Counted from the first letter of the stretch, positions 44,994 through 53,276 are shown. The stretch is DNA of 64,000 nucleotides from Leucobacter celer subsp. astrifaciens (GCF_001273835.1 NZ_JHEI01000133.1:186001-250000); one strand, 5' to 3'. Numbers and translations: made by a program. The notes: generated by a model from the sequence alone, not told the origin.

Positions 44994-45926
44994 ATGAAGA
45001 CCTTCCAGATGCCCGGCACCGACCTGGTCGTACCCAACGTGGTGCTCGGCCTGATGCGCATCCAGGACAAGAGCGACGACGAGGTGCGAACACTCGTGGG
45101 CGCGGCCCGTGACGCCGGCATCGCGTTCCTCGACCACGCCGACATCTACGGCTCCGAGGTGCACGGCTGCGAGCGCCGCTTCGCCGAGGCGCTGCGGCTC
45201 ACCCCTTCGGAGCGCGAGCAGTTCGTGATCCAGTCGAAGGCCGGCATCGTCAAGGACGGGCCGTACTTCGACTTCTCGTACGAGCACATCGTCGAGTCGG
45301 TCGACGGCTCGCTCGAAGCGCTCGGCACCGACTACCTCGACATCCTGCTGCTGCACCGGCCCGACGCGCTCGTGGAGCCGGAGGAGGTGGCGCGCGCGTT
45401 CGACGAGCTGTCGGCCGCCGGCAAGGTGCGCGCCTTCGGCGTGTCCAACCACACGCCCCGCCAGATCGACCTGCTGCGCCGATACGTCGAGCAGCCGCTC
45501 GTCGCCAACCAGCTGCAGCTCTCCATCACCCACTCGCCGTCGATCGCCCAGGGCATCGCCGCGAACATGCAGGGACTCGACCAGTCGGTCTCGCGCGATG
45601 ACGGCATCATCGACTACTGCCGTCTGCACGACCTCACGGTGCAGGCGTGGTCCCCGTTCCAGGCCGGCTTCTTCGACGGCCCGTTCCTCGGTTCGCTGCG
45701 CTTCCCGGAGCTGAACGCCGTGATCGAGCGGCTGAGCGCGAAGTACGACGTGCCGGGTGAAGCGATCGCGGTGGCCTGGATCACGCGGCATCCCGCACAG
45801 ATGCAGGTGGTGCTCGGAACGACGTCGCCCGAGCGGGTGGCCGCGGCCGCGCTCGGCTCGGAGGTGCCGCTCACCCGCGCTGAGTGGTACGAGCTGTTCC
45901 GCGTCGCGGGGTACACCGTGCCGTGA
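44994..45926 (+). CDS. Aldo-keto reductase (YdhF-like)
   Basis: The 310-residue TIM-barrel oxidoreductase carries the catalytic tetrad: D47 and Y52 in FLDHADIYG, K82 in QSKAG and H121 in LLLHRPD. Further typical motifs are VRAFGVSNHTPRQI and the cofactor-binding end with VVLGTTSPERV. It should reduce aldehydes or ketones with NADPH; the substrate is unknown. GAGGGAG is eight bases before the ATG. The YdhF subgroup is suggested by the PDALVEPEEVARAFDEL segment. Confidence 0.92.
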   Translation: MKTFQMPGTDLVVPNVVLGLMRIQDKSDDEVRTLVGAARDAGIAFLDHADIYGSEVHGCERRFAEALRLTPSEREQFVIQSKAGIVKDGPYFDFSYEHIVESVDGSLEALGTDYLDILLLHRPDALVEPEEVARAFDELSAAGKVRAFGVSNHTPRQIDLLRRYVEQPLVANQLQLSITHSPSIAQGIAANMQGLDQSVSRDDGIIDYCRLHDLTVQAWSPFQAGFFDGPFLGSLRFPELNAVIERLSAKYDVPGEAIAVAWITRHPAQMQVVLGTTSPERVAAAALGSEVPLTRAEWYELFRVAGYTVP

Positions 45927-45965
45927 CCCCTCCGGGAACGGGTGAGTTCTACTTCGAGACGCGCC

Positions 45966-45994
45966 TGCTGCACTATCCCGCACATAGTGCAGCA
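45966..45994. promoter_or_regulatory. 11-bp perfect palindrome downstream of the aldo-keto reductase
   Basis: TGCTGCACTAT (45966-45976) and ATAGTGCAGCA (45984-45994) are perfect inverted arms with a 7-base spacer, 40 bases after the reductase stop. The AT-containing symmetric arms look like a protein-binding operator more than a terminator, but either is possible. Confidence 0.6.
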
Positions 45995-46089
45995 CACGCG
46001 ACCGTAATCCCGAGCGAGGCTGCGCCGGCCACAGGACCCCGCCGTTGCCGCACGGGGAGAGCCCAGAGGTCGGATAGGGTCGGGGCAGA

Positions 46090-46108
46090 GCACCCGGCCG
46101 CCGGGTGC
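46090..46108 (+). promoter_or_regulatory. 5' leader hairpin of the DUF1304 gene
   Basis: GCACCCGG-CCG-CCGGGTGC is a perfect 8-bp hairpin between a TAGGGT hexamer (46074-46079) and the GGGAGGAG ribosome binding site. It ends 17 bases before the ATG and may modulate translation. Confidence 0.5.
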
Positions 46109-46125
46109 GCGGGAGGAGCCGCACG

Positions 46126-46512
46126 ATGATCATCGCAGGACTGGTACTCGCGGGCCTTGCCGCGCTGCTGCACGTCTACATCTTCTACATGGAGTCGATC
46201 GCCTGGACGAGCCCGCGAGTACGGGCCACGTTCGGCACCTCCGAGAGCGGGGCCGCCGCGACGAAGGAGCTGGCCTTCAACCAGGGCTTCTACAACCTGT
46301 TCCTCGCGGTCGCCGTGTTCCTGGGCATCGTGTTCTCCGTGTCCGGGCAGACCTCGATCGGCGCAACGCTCGTCTTCGTGGGCGCGGGTTCGATGGTCGC
46401 GGCGTCGCTCGTTCTGCTGCTGTCGAGCCCCGGCAAGGCGAGAGCCGCCCTCGTGCAGGGCGTGATCCCGGCGCTCGGCGTTCTCGCGCTCGCCGTCGGC
46501 CTGGCGGCCTGA
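46126..46512 (+). CDS. DUF1304 small membrane protein
   Basis: The 128-residue protein has four hydrophobic helices and the DUF1304 start (LAALLHVYIFYMESIAW), plus the family core KELAFNQGFYNLFLAVAVFLG. Its function is unknown. GGGAGGAG lies eight bases before ATG 46126. It stands alone between the aldo-keto reductase and the convergent iron transporter ATPase. Confidence 0.92.
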   Translation: MIIAGLVLAGLAALLHVYIFYMESIAWTSPRVRATFGTSESGAAATKELAFNQGFYNLFLAVAVFLGIVFSVSGQTSIGATLVFVGAGSMVAASLVLLLSSPGKARAALVQGVIPALGVLALAVGLAA

Positions 46513-46519
46513 GACGAAC

Positions 46520-46552
46520 CGGGATCGGGCTGAGATCCGGGCCCCGATCCCG
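46520..46552. terminator. Terminator-like hairpin after the DUF1304 gene
   Basis: CGGGATCGGG (46520-46529) pairs perfectly with CCCGATCCCG (46543-46552) around a 13-base loop. It starts 8 bases after the stop. Further GAGCCGGATC-like repeats follow to 46615. Confidence 0.65.
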
Positions 46553-46618
46553 AGCCGGATCGGCCGCGAGCCGGATCCCGAACTGAATCAGCCGCGAGCC
46601 GGCACTGGCCGCCACGGG

Positions 46619-47401
46619 CTATCTGCGCAGCACCATGGGCGTGCGGGTCACGGGGTCCGGGTGGATGACGGCGTCGATGCCGAAGACCTCGCCGACCCGG
46701 TCGGCGGTGATGAGCGATTCCGGGCTGCCCGTGGCCACGACCCGGCCGTCCTTCATGAGGACGAGGTGGTCGGCGTAGCGCGCCGCCTGATTGAGGTCGT
46801 GCAGCACCGCCACGATCGTCTTGCCCTGCGCATTCAGGCGCCGCAGCAGGTCGAGCAGCTCGTACTGGTGGGCGATGTCGAGAAACGTGGTGGGCTCGTC
46901 GAGCAGCAGCACCGGGGTCTGCTGCGCCAGCAGCAGCGCGATCCAGACCCGCTGGCGCTGGCCTCCCGAGAGCTGATCGACGAAGCGGTCCGCGAGTTCC
47001 GCGGTCCCGGTGGCGAGGAGCGCCTCGCGCGTCGCCTCATCGTCGGCGACGGTCCAGCGCTGGAGCGGCGTGTGGTGCGGGTGCCGCCCGCGCGACACGA
47101 GATCCGCGACCCGCATCCCCTCCGGCACGATCGCGTCCTGGGGCAGCAGCCCCATGCGGCGCGCGAGGGCCCGGGAGCCGTACTCGGCGAGGTCCCGGCC
47201 GTCGAAGAGGATCGTGCCCGACTCGGGGCGCAGCACCCGGGCGAGCGAGCGCAGCACCGTCGATTTGCCCGACGCGTTCGGGCCGAGGATCACGGTGAAC
47301 GAGCCCGCGGGAAGCGCGAGGTCGATGCCGTCCACCACGACCCTCCGGTCGTAGGACACCACGAGTCGGCGGGCCTCGAGTGCGGCGGGCGGTGCGGTCA
47401 T
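46619..47401 (-). CDS. Iron-siderophore ABC transporter ATPase (FepC-like)
   Basis: The 260-residue ATPase has Walker A GPNASGKS, the signature [18 protein letters not shown], Walker B VLLLDEPTTFLD and the downstream VLHDLNQAARYADHLV typical of FecE/FepC iron-complex ATPases. It energises the two FecCD permeases encoded divergently at 48510-50617. GGAGG lies ten bases upstream of the ATG. It is 120 bases downstream of the binding-protein gene on the same strand, behind a strong hairpin. Confidence 0.93.
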   Translation of the reverse strand: MTAPPAALEARRLVVSYDRRVVVDGIDLALPAGSFTVILGPNASGKSTVLRSLARVLRPESGTILFDGRDLAEYGSRALARRMGLLPQDAIVPEGMRVADLVSRGRHPHHTPLQRWTVADDEATREALLATGTAELADRFVDQLSGGQRQRVWIALLLAQQTPVLLLDEPTTFLDIAHQYELLDLLRRLNAQGKTIVAVLHDLNQAARYADHLVLMKDGRVVATGSPESLITADRVGEVFGIDAVIHPDPVTRTPMVLRR

Positions 47402-47486
47402 GGGCGGAGGCCTCCGTTGCGCGGGGTGGCCGGTCGAACGCCGGTCCGGGGCGGGCGGGATCGAACGGGTTCGGTCGAAGTCGGGA

Positions 47487-47516
47487 CGGCGGCTCCCGCG
47501 TGACCGGGAGCCGCCG
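47487..47516 (-). terminator. 12-bp perfect hairpin between fecB-like and fepC-like genes
   Basis: Arms 47487-47498 (CGGCGGCTCCCG) and 47505-47516 pair perfectly around a 6-base loop, directly after the binding-protein stop. Partial termination here could lower ATPase expression relative to the binding protein. Confidence 0.7.
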
Positions 47517-47521
47517 CGGGA

Positions 47522-48469
47522 TCAGGCGAGCAGTTCCTCGACCTGGTCGATCACGAGGTTTGCTCCGAGCACGCCGATGCCCACCATCCAGGTGTCGTCC
47601 TCGACCTCGTAGGCCGAGTCGCCGCTGACGCCGGGCAGCGCCGACCACAGACCGGTGATCTGCTCCTGGGTGGTCGCAGACGGGTCGCCGCCCGGGCTCA
47701 TGTAGAACACGACGTCGCCGTCGATCTGCTCGTACAGCTCGGGGCTGAGCTCCATCATCGACCACTCGTTCCAGTCGCGCTCGCCGAGGTCGAAGCCCAT
47801 GTCGGTGAGGAGGGAGCCGGAGAACGTCTCGGGGCCGTAGAGCCGGAAGTTGTCGGCGCGGAAGCGCACGATGGAGGCGGTGGTGCCCTCGGCGCCCACG
47901 GTCTCGCCCACCTCGGCGGCACGGGCCGAGACCTCCTCGATCTTCTCCTGCATGTCGGCGGAGCGGTCGACCGCGGCGGCGGTGAGCTCGGCCTGCTCGG
48001 TCCAGTTCGTTCCGGTGTCCTCGGAGAAGACCGTGGGGGCTATCGAGGAGAGCTCGCTGTAGAGCGCTTCGTGGCGCACCTTGGAGCCGAGGATCAGGTC
48101 GGGGGCGAGGTTGGCGATCGCGTCGATGTCGGGCTCGGCGATGTAGCCGACCGGCTCGGTCCCGTCGAGCTCGTCGGCGAGGTAGGCCGGGAAGCTCCGG
48201 CCCTCGCCGATCTCGGGGGCGCCGACGGGGGTGATGCCGAGCGCGACCAGCGCGTCGATCATCGGCGAGTCGAGCACGACGATCCGCTCGGGAACCGCGT
48301 CGAACTCGGTCTCGCCCATGGCGTGTTCGACGGTGTAGGAGCTCCCGTTCCCGGCTGCGGCGGGTTGCTCGGCGGCGGAGCCGGCGCATCCAGCGAGGAG
48401 TGCGAGGCCGCCGACGGCGGCGATGGCGGCGATCAGTCTGCGGGCTGGGGAGGAGGATTCTCTGTTCAC
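47522..48469 (-). CDS. Iron-siderophore substrate-binding lipoprotein
   Basis: The 315-residue protein has a lipoprotein signal ending in LLAGC (C28) and a FecB/FhuD-type helical-backbone fold: VPERIVVLDSPMIDALVALG in lobe 1, NLAPDLILGSK, and a C-terminal QITGLWSALPGVSGDSAYEV. It captures ferric siderophores outside the membrane for the FecCD channel. The only in-frame start is GTG 48469. TATGAT ends eight bases before it and the iron box lies just beyond, so expression should respond to iron through a DtxR/IdeR repressor. Confidence 0.94.
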   Translation of the reverse strand: MNRESSSPARRLIAAIAAVGGLALLAGCAGSAAEQPAAAGNGSSYTVEHAMGETEFDAVPERIVVLDSPMIDALVALGITPVGAPEIGEGRSFPAYLADELDGTEPVGYIAEPDIDAIANLAPDLILGSKVRHEALYSELSSIAPTVFSEDTGTNWTEQAELTAAAVDRSADMQEKIEEVSARAAEVGETVGAEGTTASIVRFRADNFRLYGPETFSGSLLTDMGFDLGERDWNEWSMMELSPELYEQIDGDVVFYMSPGGDPSATTQEQITGLWSALPGVSGDSAYEVEDDTWMVGIGVLGANLVIDQVEELLA

Positions 48470-48477
48470 GATTGTTC

Positions 48478-48483
48478 ATCATA
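48478..48483 (-). promoter_or_regulatory. -10 hexamer TATGAT of the siderophore binding-protein gene
   Basis: TATGAT lies eight bases before GTG 48469. A TTGGTA -35-like hexamer with an 18-base spacer overlaps the iron box. Confidence 0.6.
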
Positions 48484-48489
48484 TGAAGA

Positions 48490-48508
48490 TTTGGTTAGGC
48501 TTACCAAA
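48490..48508. promoter_or_regulatory. DtxR/IdeR iron box in the divergent siderophore promoter
   Basis: TTTGGTTAGGCTTACCAAA is a 19-base palindrome (eight of nine pairs) and matches the DtxR/IdeR consensus TTAGGTTAGSCTAACCTAA at 16 positions. It overlaps the -35/spacer of the binding-protein promoter and contains the -10 (TAGGCT, 48496-48501) of the permease promoter. One dimer or double dimer of repressor should shut both when iron is plentiful. Confidence 0.85.
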
Positions 48509-48509
48509 C

Positions 48510-49559
48510 GTGGCCGATCCGATCCTCACCGAACACCCCTCTCCTCGATCGTACAGAGTACGGTCCACGCGGGGGTGGGGGATCGCGGTGCTGGCCGCCG
48601 CACTTCTGGCGGTATCACTGGTGCTCAGCCTCGCCGTCGGCGCGCGGTTCGTGCCGTTCGACCAGGTGGTGCGGTCGCTGTTCGGCACCGGAGATGAGAA
48701 TGTGCTGAACATCGTGGGCACCCTGCGTGTCAACCGCACCGTCAACGCGGTCTTCTGCGGCGCGGCCCTCGGCGCGGCGGGCGTGCTGATGCAGTCGCTC
48801 ACCCGCAACCCGATCGCGGATCCGGGCATCCTCGGCGTCAACGCCGGCGCGGCGTTCGGAGTCGTCGCCGGGCTCAGCCTCTTCGGTGCGATCGGCGCGG
48901 TCGGTGCGATCTGGTTCGCGCTCGCGGGTGCCGCGCTGGCGGCCTTCGTGATCTTCACGTTCTCGGTCAGTCGTTTCGCCGCCGGATCGCCGGTGCGCCT
49001 CACCCTCGCCGGGGTGGCGTTCTCGGCAGTGCTCGTCGGCGTGTCGCAGGCACTCGTGCTCACGAGCGAGTCAGTGCTCGACGTGTACCGCTTCTGGCGG
49101 ATCGGCTCGCTCACCGCCCGGCCGCTGGAAGAGGCGCTGCCCCTGCTCGTCTTCCTCGTCGCGGGCACCCTGCTCGCGCTCGCACTCGGGCCCGCGCTGA
49201 ACCTGATGGCCCTCGGCGACGACAGCGCCATCGCGCTGGGGGTGCGGCCGGGTGCCGTGCGCGCGCTCGTGCTGGTGGCCGTCACGCTGCTCTGCGGCAC
49301 CGCCACCGCGCTCGCGGGCCCGATCTCGTTCGTGGGGCTCGTGGTGCCGCACATGCTGCGTCGCGCCGTGGGGCCCGACCTGCGGCTCGTGCTGCCGCTC
49401 TCGCTGCTCGCGGCCCCCGCGCTGCTGCTCGTCGCCGACGTGCTCGGACGCGTCATCGGCAACGGCGCCGAGGTACAGGTGGGCGTGGTGACGGCGTTCA
49501 TCGGCGGACCGCTGCTCATCGCGTTCGTCACCGGGCGGCGGAAGGCGGGGCTGTCGTGA
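48510..49559 (+). CDS. Iron-siderophore ABC transporter permease, FecCD family (first)
   Basis: The 349-residue membrane protein has about nine hydrophobic helices and the FecCD motifs LRVNRTVNAVFCGAALGAAG, MQSLTRNPIADPGILGVNAG and GPISFVGLVVPHMLRR. It forms half of the ferric-siderophore channel. GTG 48510 is chosen because TAGGCT inside the iron box lies eight bases upstream and the ATG at 48483 would start inside the operator region. It overlaps the second permease by GTGA. Confidence 0.92.
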   Translation: MADPILTEHPSPRSYRVRSTRGWGIAVLAAALLAVSLVLSLAVGARFVPFDQVVRSLFGTGDENVLNIVGTLRVNRTVNAVFCGAALGAAGVLMQSLTRNPIADPGILGVNAGAAFGVVAGLSLFGAIGAVGAIWFALAGAALAAFVIFTFSVSRFAAGSPVRLTLAGVAFSAVLVGVSQALVLTSESVLDVYRFWRIGSLTARPLEEALPLLVFLVAGTLLALALGPALNLMALGDDSAIALGVRPGAVRALVLVAVTLLCGTATALAGPISFVGLVVPHMLRRAVGPDLRLVLPLSLLAAPALLLVADVLGRVIGNGAEVQVGVVTAFIGGPLLIAFVTGRRKAGLS

Positions 49560-50617
49560 GCGTGCGCGTGCGCGAGCACGCGCTGACGGCCGAAGACCGC
49601 GTACTCCGATCCGCACGCGGCCGGTGGTCGCTGCGCTTCGGTCGCCGCACCGCCCGGGTCTGCGCCGCGCTCGCCGTCGCGCTCGTGCTGCTGCTCACCG
49701 CCGCCCTCATGCTCGGCGACTTCGTCGTCACGCCGGCCGCGGTGGTCGAGACGCTGCTCGGGAACGCGCCCGATCAGCGCACGGAGTTCTTCGTGATCGG
49801 GCGGCGTCTGCCGCGCGCGCTCATCGCCATGACGGTCGGGGCCTGTCTCGCCGTCGCCGGCGCGGTGTTCCAGACCCTCACGCGCAACCCGCTCGCGAGC
49901 CCGGACATCATCGGGATCAGCGGCGGGGCGTCCGTCGGCGCCGTGTTCGTGATGCTCGTGCTGGGCGGCTCGACCGGGCAGGCGAGCCTGGGCGCCGTGG
50001 TCGGCGCGATCGCGATGGCCGGGGTGATCGTCGCACTCACGGCGCGCGCGGGGCTGCACGGGGTGCAGCTCATCCTCACCGGAGTCGCGCTCTCGGCCAT
50101 CGCGATGGCCGCGGTCGAGTACGTGCTCTCGCAGGTGTTCGTGGCCAGCGCCACGACCGCGCAGACCTGGCTGGTGGGCTCGCTCCAGGGACGCAGCTGG
50201 CCGGATCTGGTGCCCGCGGCGGCGATGCTCGCGCTGGCTGTGCCGATCCTGTGGTGGAAGGCCGCCGACGCGCGCATGATGGTGCTCGGAGACAGCGCCT
50301 CCATCGCGCTCGGCGTGCGCACCTCGCGGGTGCGGTGGATCCTGCTGGCGGTCGCCACGCTGCTCGTCGCGGTGGCGGTGGCCACGGCCGGCCCGATCTC
50401 GTTCGTGGCGCTCGTGGCGCCGCACGTCGCCCGTCGGCTCTGCCGCTCCGAGAGCCTCCTCTGCGCGGGGCTCGCCGGCGCCGTTCTGCTCGTCGCGAGC
50501 GACCTCGTGGCGCTCTACGCCTTCGCCGCGCCCGTTCCCGTCGGAGTCGTCACGATCACGCTCGGCGGCGGGTTCTTCCTGTGGCTGCTGTGGCGGGAGG
50601 GGCGTCGTCATGCCTGA
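49556..50617 (+). CDS. Iron-siderophore ABC transporter permease, FecCD family (second)
   Basis: The 353-residue permease has the matching FecCD motifs RRLPRALIAMTVGACLAVAG, FQTLTRNPLASPDIIGISGG and GPISFVALVAPHVARRL. It forms a heterodimer with the preceding permease. The GTG start overlaps the preceding stop and its own stop overlaps the siderophore-interacting protein start by eight bases, so all three genes are coupled and iron-regulated together. Confidence 0.94.
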   Translation: MSVRVREHALTAEDRVLRSARGRWSLRFGRRTARVCAALAVALVLLLTAALMLGDFVVTPAAVVETLLGNAPDQRTEFFVIGRRLPRALIAMTVGACLAVAGAVFQTLTRNPLASPDIIGISGGASVGAVFVMLVLGGSTGQASLGAVVGAIAMAGVIVALTARAGLHGVQLILTGVALSAIAMAAVEYVLSQVFVASATTAQTWLVGSLQGRSWPDLVPAAAMLALAVPILWWKAADARMMVLGDSASIALGVRTSRVRWILLAVATLLVAVAVATAGPISFVALVAPHVARRLCRSESLLCAGLAGAVLLVASDLVALYAFAAPVPVGVVTITLGGGFFLWLLWREGRRHA

Positions 50618-51509
50618 TCCCGCACCGGGTGCCGCGCCCGATCCCGCAGCGGGCGCCACGCCCGATCCCGCACCCGGGGCCGCGACTGGAACGGCATCGG
50701 AAAGCGCGCCCGAGACCCCGGCCGCGCGCGGCCCGCGACGCCCGCGGCGCGCCCGCCCGCGGGTGTTCGCCGCTCGGGTGACGGTCGCCGAACAGGTGAC
50801 TCCGGGCATGCGCCGGCTCACGATCGCGGCCCCCGAACTCGCGGACTACGCGCCCATGGGGCCCGATGAGTACCTCGGGCTGCTGCTGCCCCGCACCGAG
50901 CACGCGCCGCTCGTGCTGCCGCCGGCCGAGCGCGCCGACGCCATCCGGGCCGCCGTGGCCGAGCTGCCCGAGGAAGTGCGGCCCGAGCTGCGCTGGTACA
51001 CGCTCCGCGCTCACCGTCCGGCCGATGCCGAGATCGACGTCGACTTCGTGGTGCACGGCGACGAGGGGCCCGGTACGCGCTTCGCCCGGCGCGCGAGGCC
51101 CGGATCCGCGCTCGGCATCCGGGAGTGCACCGCCCTGTACGACCCGCCGCCCGGCGTGCGGACGCAGGTGATCGCCGGCGACGAGTCGGCGATCCCGGCC
51201 ATCGCGCGGATCCTGGAGAGTACTCCGGGCGAGATGCGGACGCACGCTTTCATCGAGATCGCCGACCCCCGCGACCGCCAGGATCTCGGCGCCGAGATCG
51301 CCTGGGTCGATCGGGACGAGCGTCCCGGTGCCGCGCTGGAGCGCGCGGTTCGGGCCGCCGAGCTTCCCGACCGCATCGACTACGCCTGGGTGTGCGCGGA
51401 GCGCGGGGGCGTGCAGGGCATTCGCCGGCACCTCGTCGACGACCGAGGCGTGGCCAAATCCCGCATCGTGTTCTCGGGGTACTGGCGCCTCGGCGAAGCG
51501 CGCGGGTAG
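50610..51509 (+). CDS. Siderophore-interacting protein (FAD ferric-siderophore reductase)
   Basis: The 299-residue protein starts with a Pro/Asp/Ala-rich repeat tail (PDPAPGA-like units, residues 2-30) and a basic stretch. The ViuB/SIP reductase fold follows: VFAARVTVAEQVTPGMRRLT, the flavin-binding RWYTLRAHR, DVDFVVHGDEGPGTRFARRA, and a C-terminal SIP domain ending in KSRIVFSGYWRLGEA. It should release iron from imported ferric siderophores using FAD and NAD(P)H. The last gene of the iron-regulated operon. Confidence 0.93.
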   Translation: MPDPAPGAAPDPAAGATPDPAPGAATGTASESAPETPAARGPRRPRRARPRVFAARVTVAEQVTPGMRRLTIAAPELADYAPMGPDEYLGLLLPRTEHAPLVLPPAERADAIRAAVAELPEEVRPELRWYTLRAHRPADAEIDVDFVVHGDEGPGTRFARRARPGSALGIRECTALYDPPPGVRTQVIAGDESAIPAIARILESTPGEMRTHAFIEIADPRDRQDLGAEIAWVDRDERPGAALERAVRAAELPDRIDYAWVCAERGGVQGIRRHLVDDRGVAKSRIVFSGYWRLGEARG

Positions 51510-51548
51510 GCATCGCGCACCCCTGCTGCGGCGCTCGGAGCGGAGGCG

Positions 51549-51554
51549 TACCCT
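51549..51554 (+). promoter_or_regulatory. -10 hexamer TACCCT of the leaderless LMF-like mRNA
   Basis: TACCCT-GTCGAT-ATG: the hexamer ends six bases before the start at 51561. Confidence 0.6.
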
Positions 51555-51560
51555 GTCGAT

Positions 51561-53045
51561 ATGGACGGTTTCGCGGCTGTCGATTTCGGCTTCGCGCGCG
51601 AGATCCTGCAGCGCGGGATCGCGGCGCTGTACCTCGTCGCGTTCGTCTCCAGCCTGAACCAGTTCCGCCCGCTGCTCGGCGAGCGCGGGCTGCTGCCGGC
51701 ACCGCGGCTGCTCGAGTGGGCGTCCGTCTCGCGGGATCGCGGGCGCGCGATCCGGCCCACGCTGTTCCGCCGTGTCCGCTACACCGACCGCCGGCTGGCG
51801 CTGCTGTGCTGGGCCGGCATCGCGGTCGCGGCGATCCTGGTGATCGGGATCCCGCAACTCGCGCCGCCCTGGGTACCGATGCTGGGCTTCCTCGCCCTGT
51901 GGTTCGGGTACATGTCGATCTCGAGCATCGGGCGGACGTTCTACGGCTTCGGATGGGAGATGCTGCTGCTCGAGGCGGGGTTCCTCGCCGCGTTCCTGGG
52001 ATCGCGGGATCAGCCGCCGCCGACCGCGGTGATCGTGCTGTTCTGGTGGCTCCTGTTCCGTCTCGAGTTCGGCGCGGGCATGATCAAGATCCGCGGCGGA
52101 CGCGAGTGGCGCGACCTGACCGCGCTCACCTACCACCACGAGACCCAGCCGATGCCGGGCCCGCTGAGTCGGCAGGCGCACCTGCTGCCGAGGTGGTTCC
52201 ACCGGGGAGAGGTGCTCGGCAATCACTTCGCGCAGCTGGTCGTGCCGTTCTTCCTGTTCGCGCCGATCCTCGGCCTCTGGGTTCCGGGGCCGGTGCCCGC
52301 GCTCGTCGGCACCGTGGCGGCGGGCATCGTGATCGCCACGCAGCTGTGGCTCGTGCTCACGGGCAACTTCGCGTGGCTCAACTGGGCGACCATCGTGCTG
52401 GCGTTCTCGGCGGTCTCGATGCCGGCGCCGGGTTCCGCGGCGACCCGGTCGTCGGAGCCGGGCGCGGGGATCGACGGCCTGCCCTGGTACTGGTTCGGGA
52501 TCACGGGCGCCGTGGCGCTGTTGTACCTCGTGCTGAGCATGCCCGCCCTGCGCAACCTGTTCGCGAGGCGCCAGCTGATGAACGCGAGCTTCAACCGCTG
52601 GCAGCTCGCGAACGCCTACGGGGCCTTCGGCACGGTCACGAAGGAGCGGATCGAATACGTCATCGAGGGCACGATGGATGACGACCCCGAGGCGGCCGAC
52701 TGGCGGGAGTACGAGTTCAAGGGCAAGCCCGGCGATGTGCGGCGCGTCCCTCGGCAGTTCGCCCCGTACCACCTGCGGCTGGACTGGCTGATGTGGTTCC
52801 TGCCGCTCGGGCGTTCGCTCGACGAGTGGTTCACGACCCTGCTGGTGCGGCTGCTGGAGGCGGACGCCCCGATCCTCGCACTGCTGCGCCGCGATCCCTT
52901 CGGCGGCGAGCCGCCCCGATGGGTGCGGGTGGTGTCGTACCGCTACCGCTTCTCCTCCCGCGCCGAGCGCGGGGAGCACGGCGCGGTCTGGACGTGGGAT
53001 CATCGCCGCGTGCTCGTGGCCCCGATCCGGCTGAACACTGGTTGA
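51561..53045 (+). CDS. Lipase maturation factor-like membrane protein
   Basis: The 494-residue protein has about nine to ten hydrophobic segments and the lipase maturation factor family landmarks: FGYMSISSIGRTFYGFGWEM, WWLLFRLEFGAGMIKIRGG with DLTALTYHHETQPMPGPLS after it, NAYGAFGTVTKERIEYVIEG and WREYEFKGKPGDVRRVPRQF followed by APYHLRLDWLMWF. Vertebrate LMF1 folds dimeric lipases in the ER; the bacterial role is unknown but may be secreted-enzyme folding or redox work. The start has no Shine-Dalgarno and lies six bases after TACCCT, so it is probably leaderless. Confidence 0.9.
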   Translation: MDGFAAVDFGFAREILQRGIAALYLVAFVSSLNQFRPLLGERGLLPAPRLLEWASVSRDRGRAIRPTLFRRVRYTDRRLALLCWAGIAVAAILVIGIPQLAPPWVPMLGFLALWFGYMSISSIGRTFYGFGWEMLLLEAGFLAAFLGSRDQPPPTAVIVLFWWLLFRLEFGAGMIKIRGGREWRDLTALTYHHETQPMPGPLSRQAHLLPRWFHRGEVLGNHFAQLVVPFFLFAPILGLWVPGPVPALVGTVAAGIVIATQLWLVLTGNFAWLNWATIVLAFSAVSMPAPGSAATRSSEPGAGIDGLPWYWFGITGAVALLYLVLSMPALRNLFARRQLMNASFNRWQLANAYGAFGTVTKERIEYVIEGTMDDDPEAADWREYEFKGKPGDVRRVPRQFAPYHLRLDWLMWFLPLGRSLDEWFTTLLVRLLEADAPILALLRRDPFGGEPPRWVRVVSYRYRFSSRAERGEHGAVWTWDHRRVLVAPIRLNTG

Positions 53046-53110
53046 GCGGTCTCGTGCGATCCGCGATGGCGCCGCTGCGCCATGCGAGTCGGAGCAGCCC
53101 GCCTGTCGCC

Positions 53111-53143
53111 GGTTGAGCGAGCGACGAAGGAGCGAGTCGAAAC
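53111..53143. repeat. REP-like intergenic element
   Basis: GGTTGAGCGAGCGACGAAGG followed by AGCGAGTCGAAACC is a short repeat of a type I associate with intergenic spaces of Microbacteriaceae genomes. The nearby CTCCGCTCGATCGG motif occurs twice (about 53185 and 53205). Copy number elsewhere cannot be seen here. Confidence 0.5.
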
Positions 53144-53242
53144 CCAGAAGATCCCGAGGGTGTCGGCGTCGACTCCGCTGCGCTCCGCTCGATCGGGGCC
53201 GGGTGCTCCGCTCGATCGGCGACCGTGATGCAGCGCAGCGAT

Positions 53243-53276
53243 GAGGCTCCGGCGAGGAACCCCTCGCCGGAGCCTC
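53243..53276. terminator. 15-bp perfect terminator hairpin between LMF-like gene and hsp20
   Basis: GAGGCTCCGGCGAGG (53243-53257) pairs perfectly with 53262-53276 around the loop AACC. It lies 22 bases after the hsp20 stop and faces the convergent LMF-like gene. Confidence 0.8.

Noticed and set aside
48479..50821. Minus-strand open frame opposite the two FecCD permeases
   Set aside because: It is rich in Arg, Glu and His with no motif; the plus strand encodes clear permeases.
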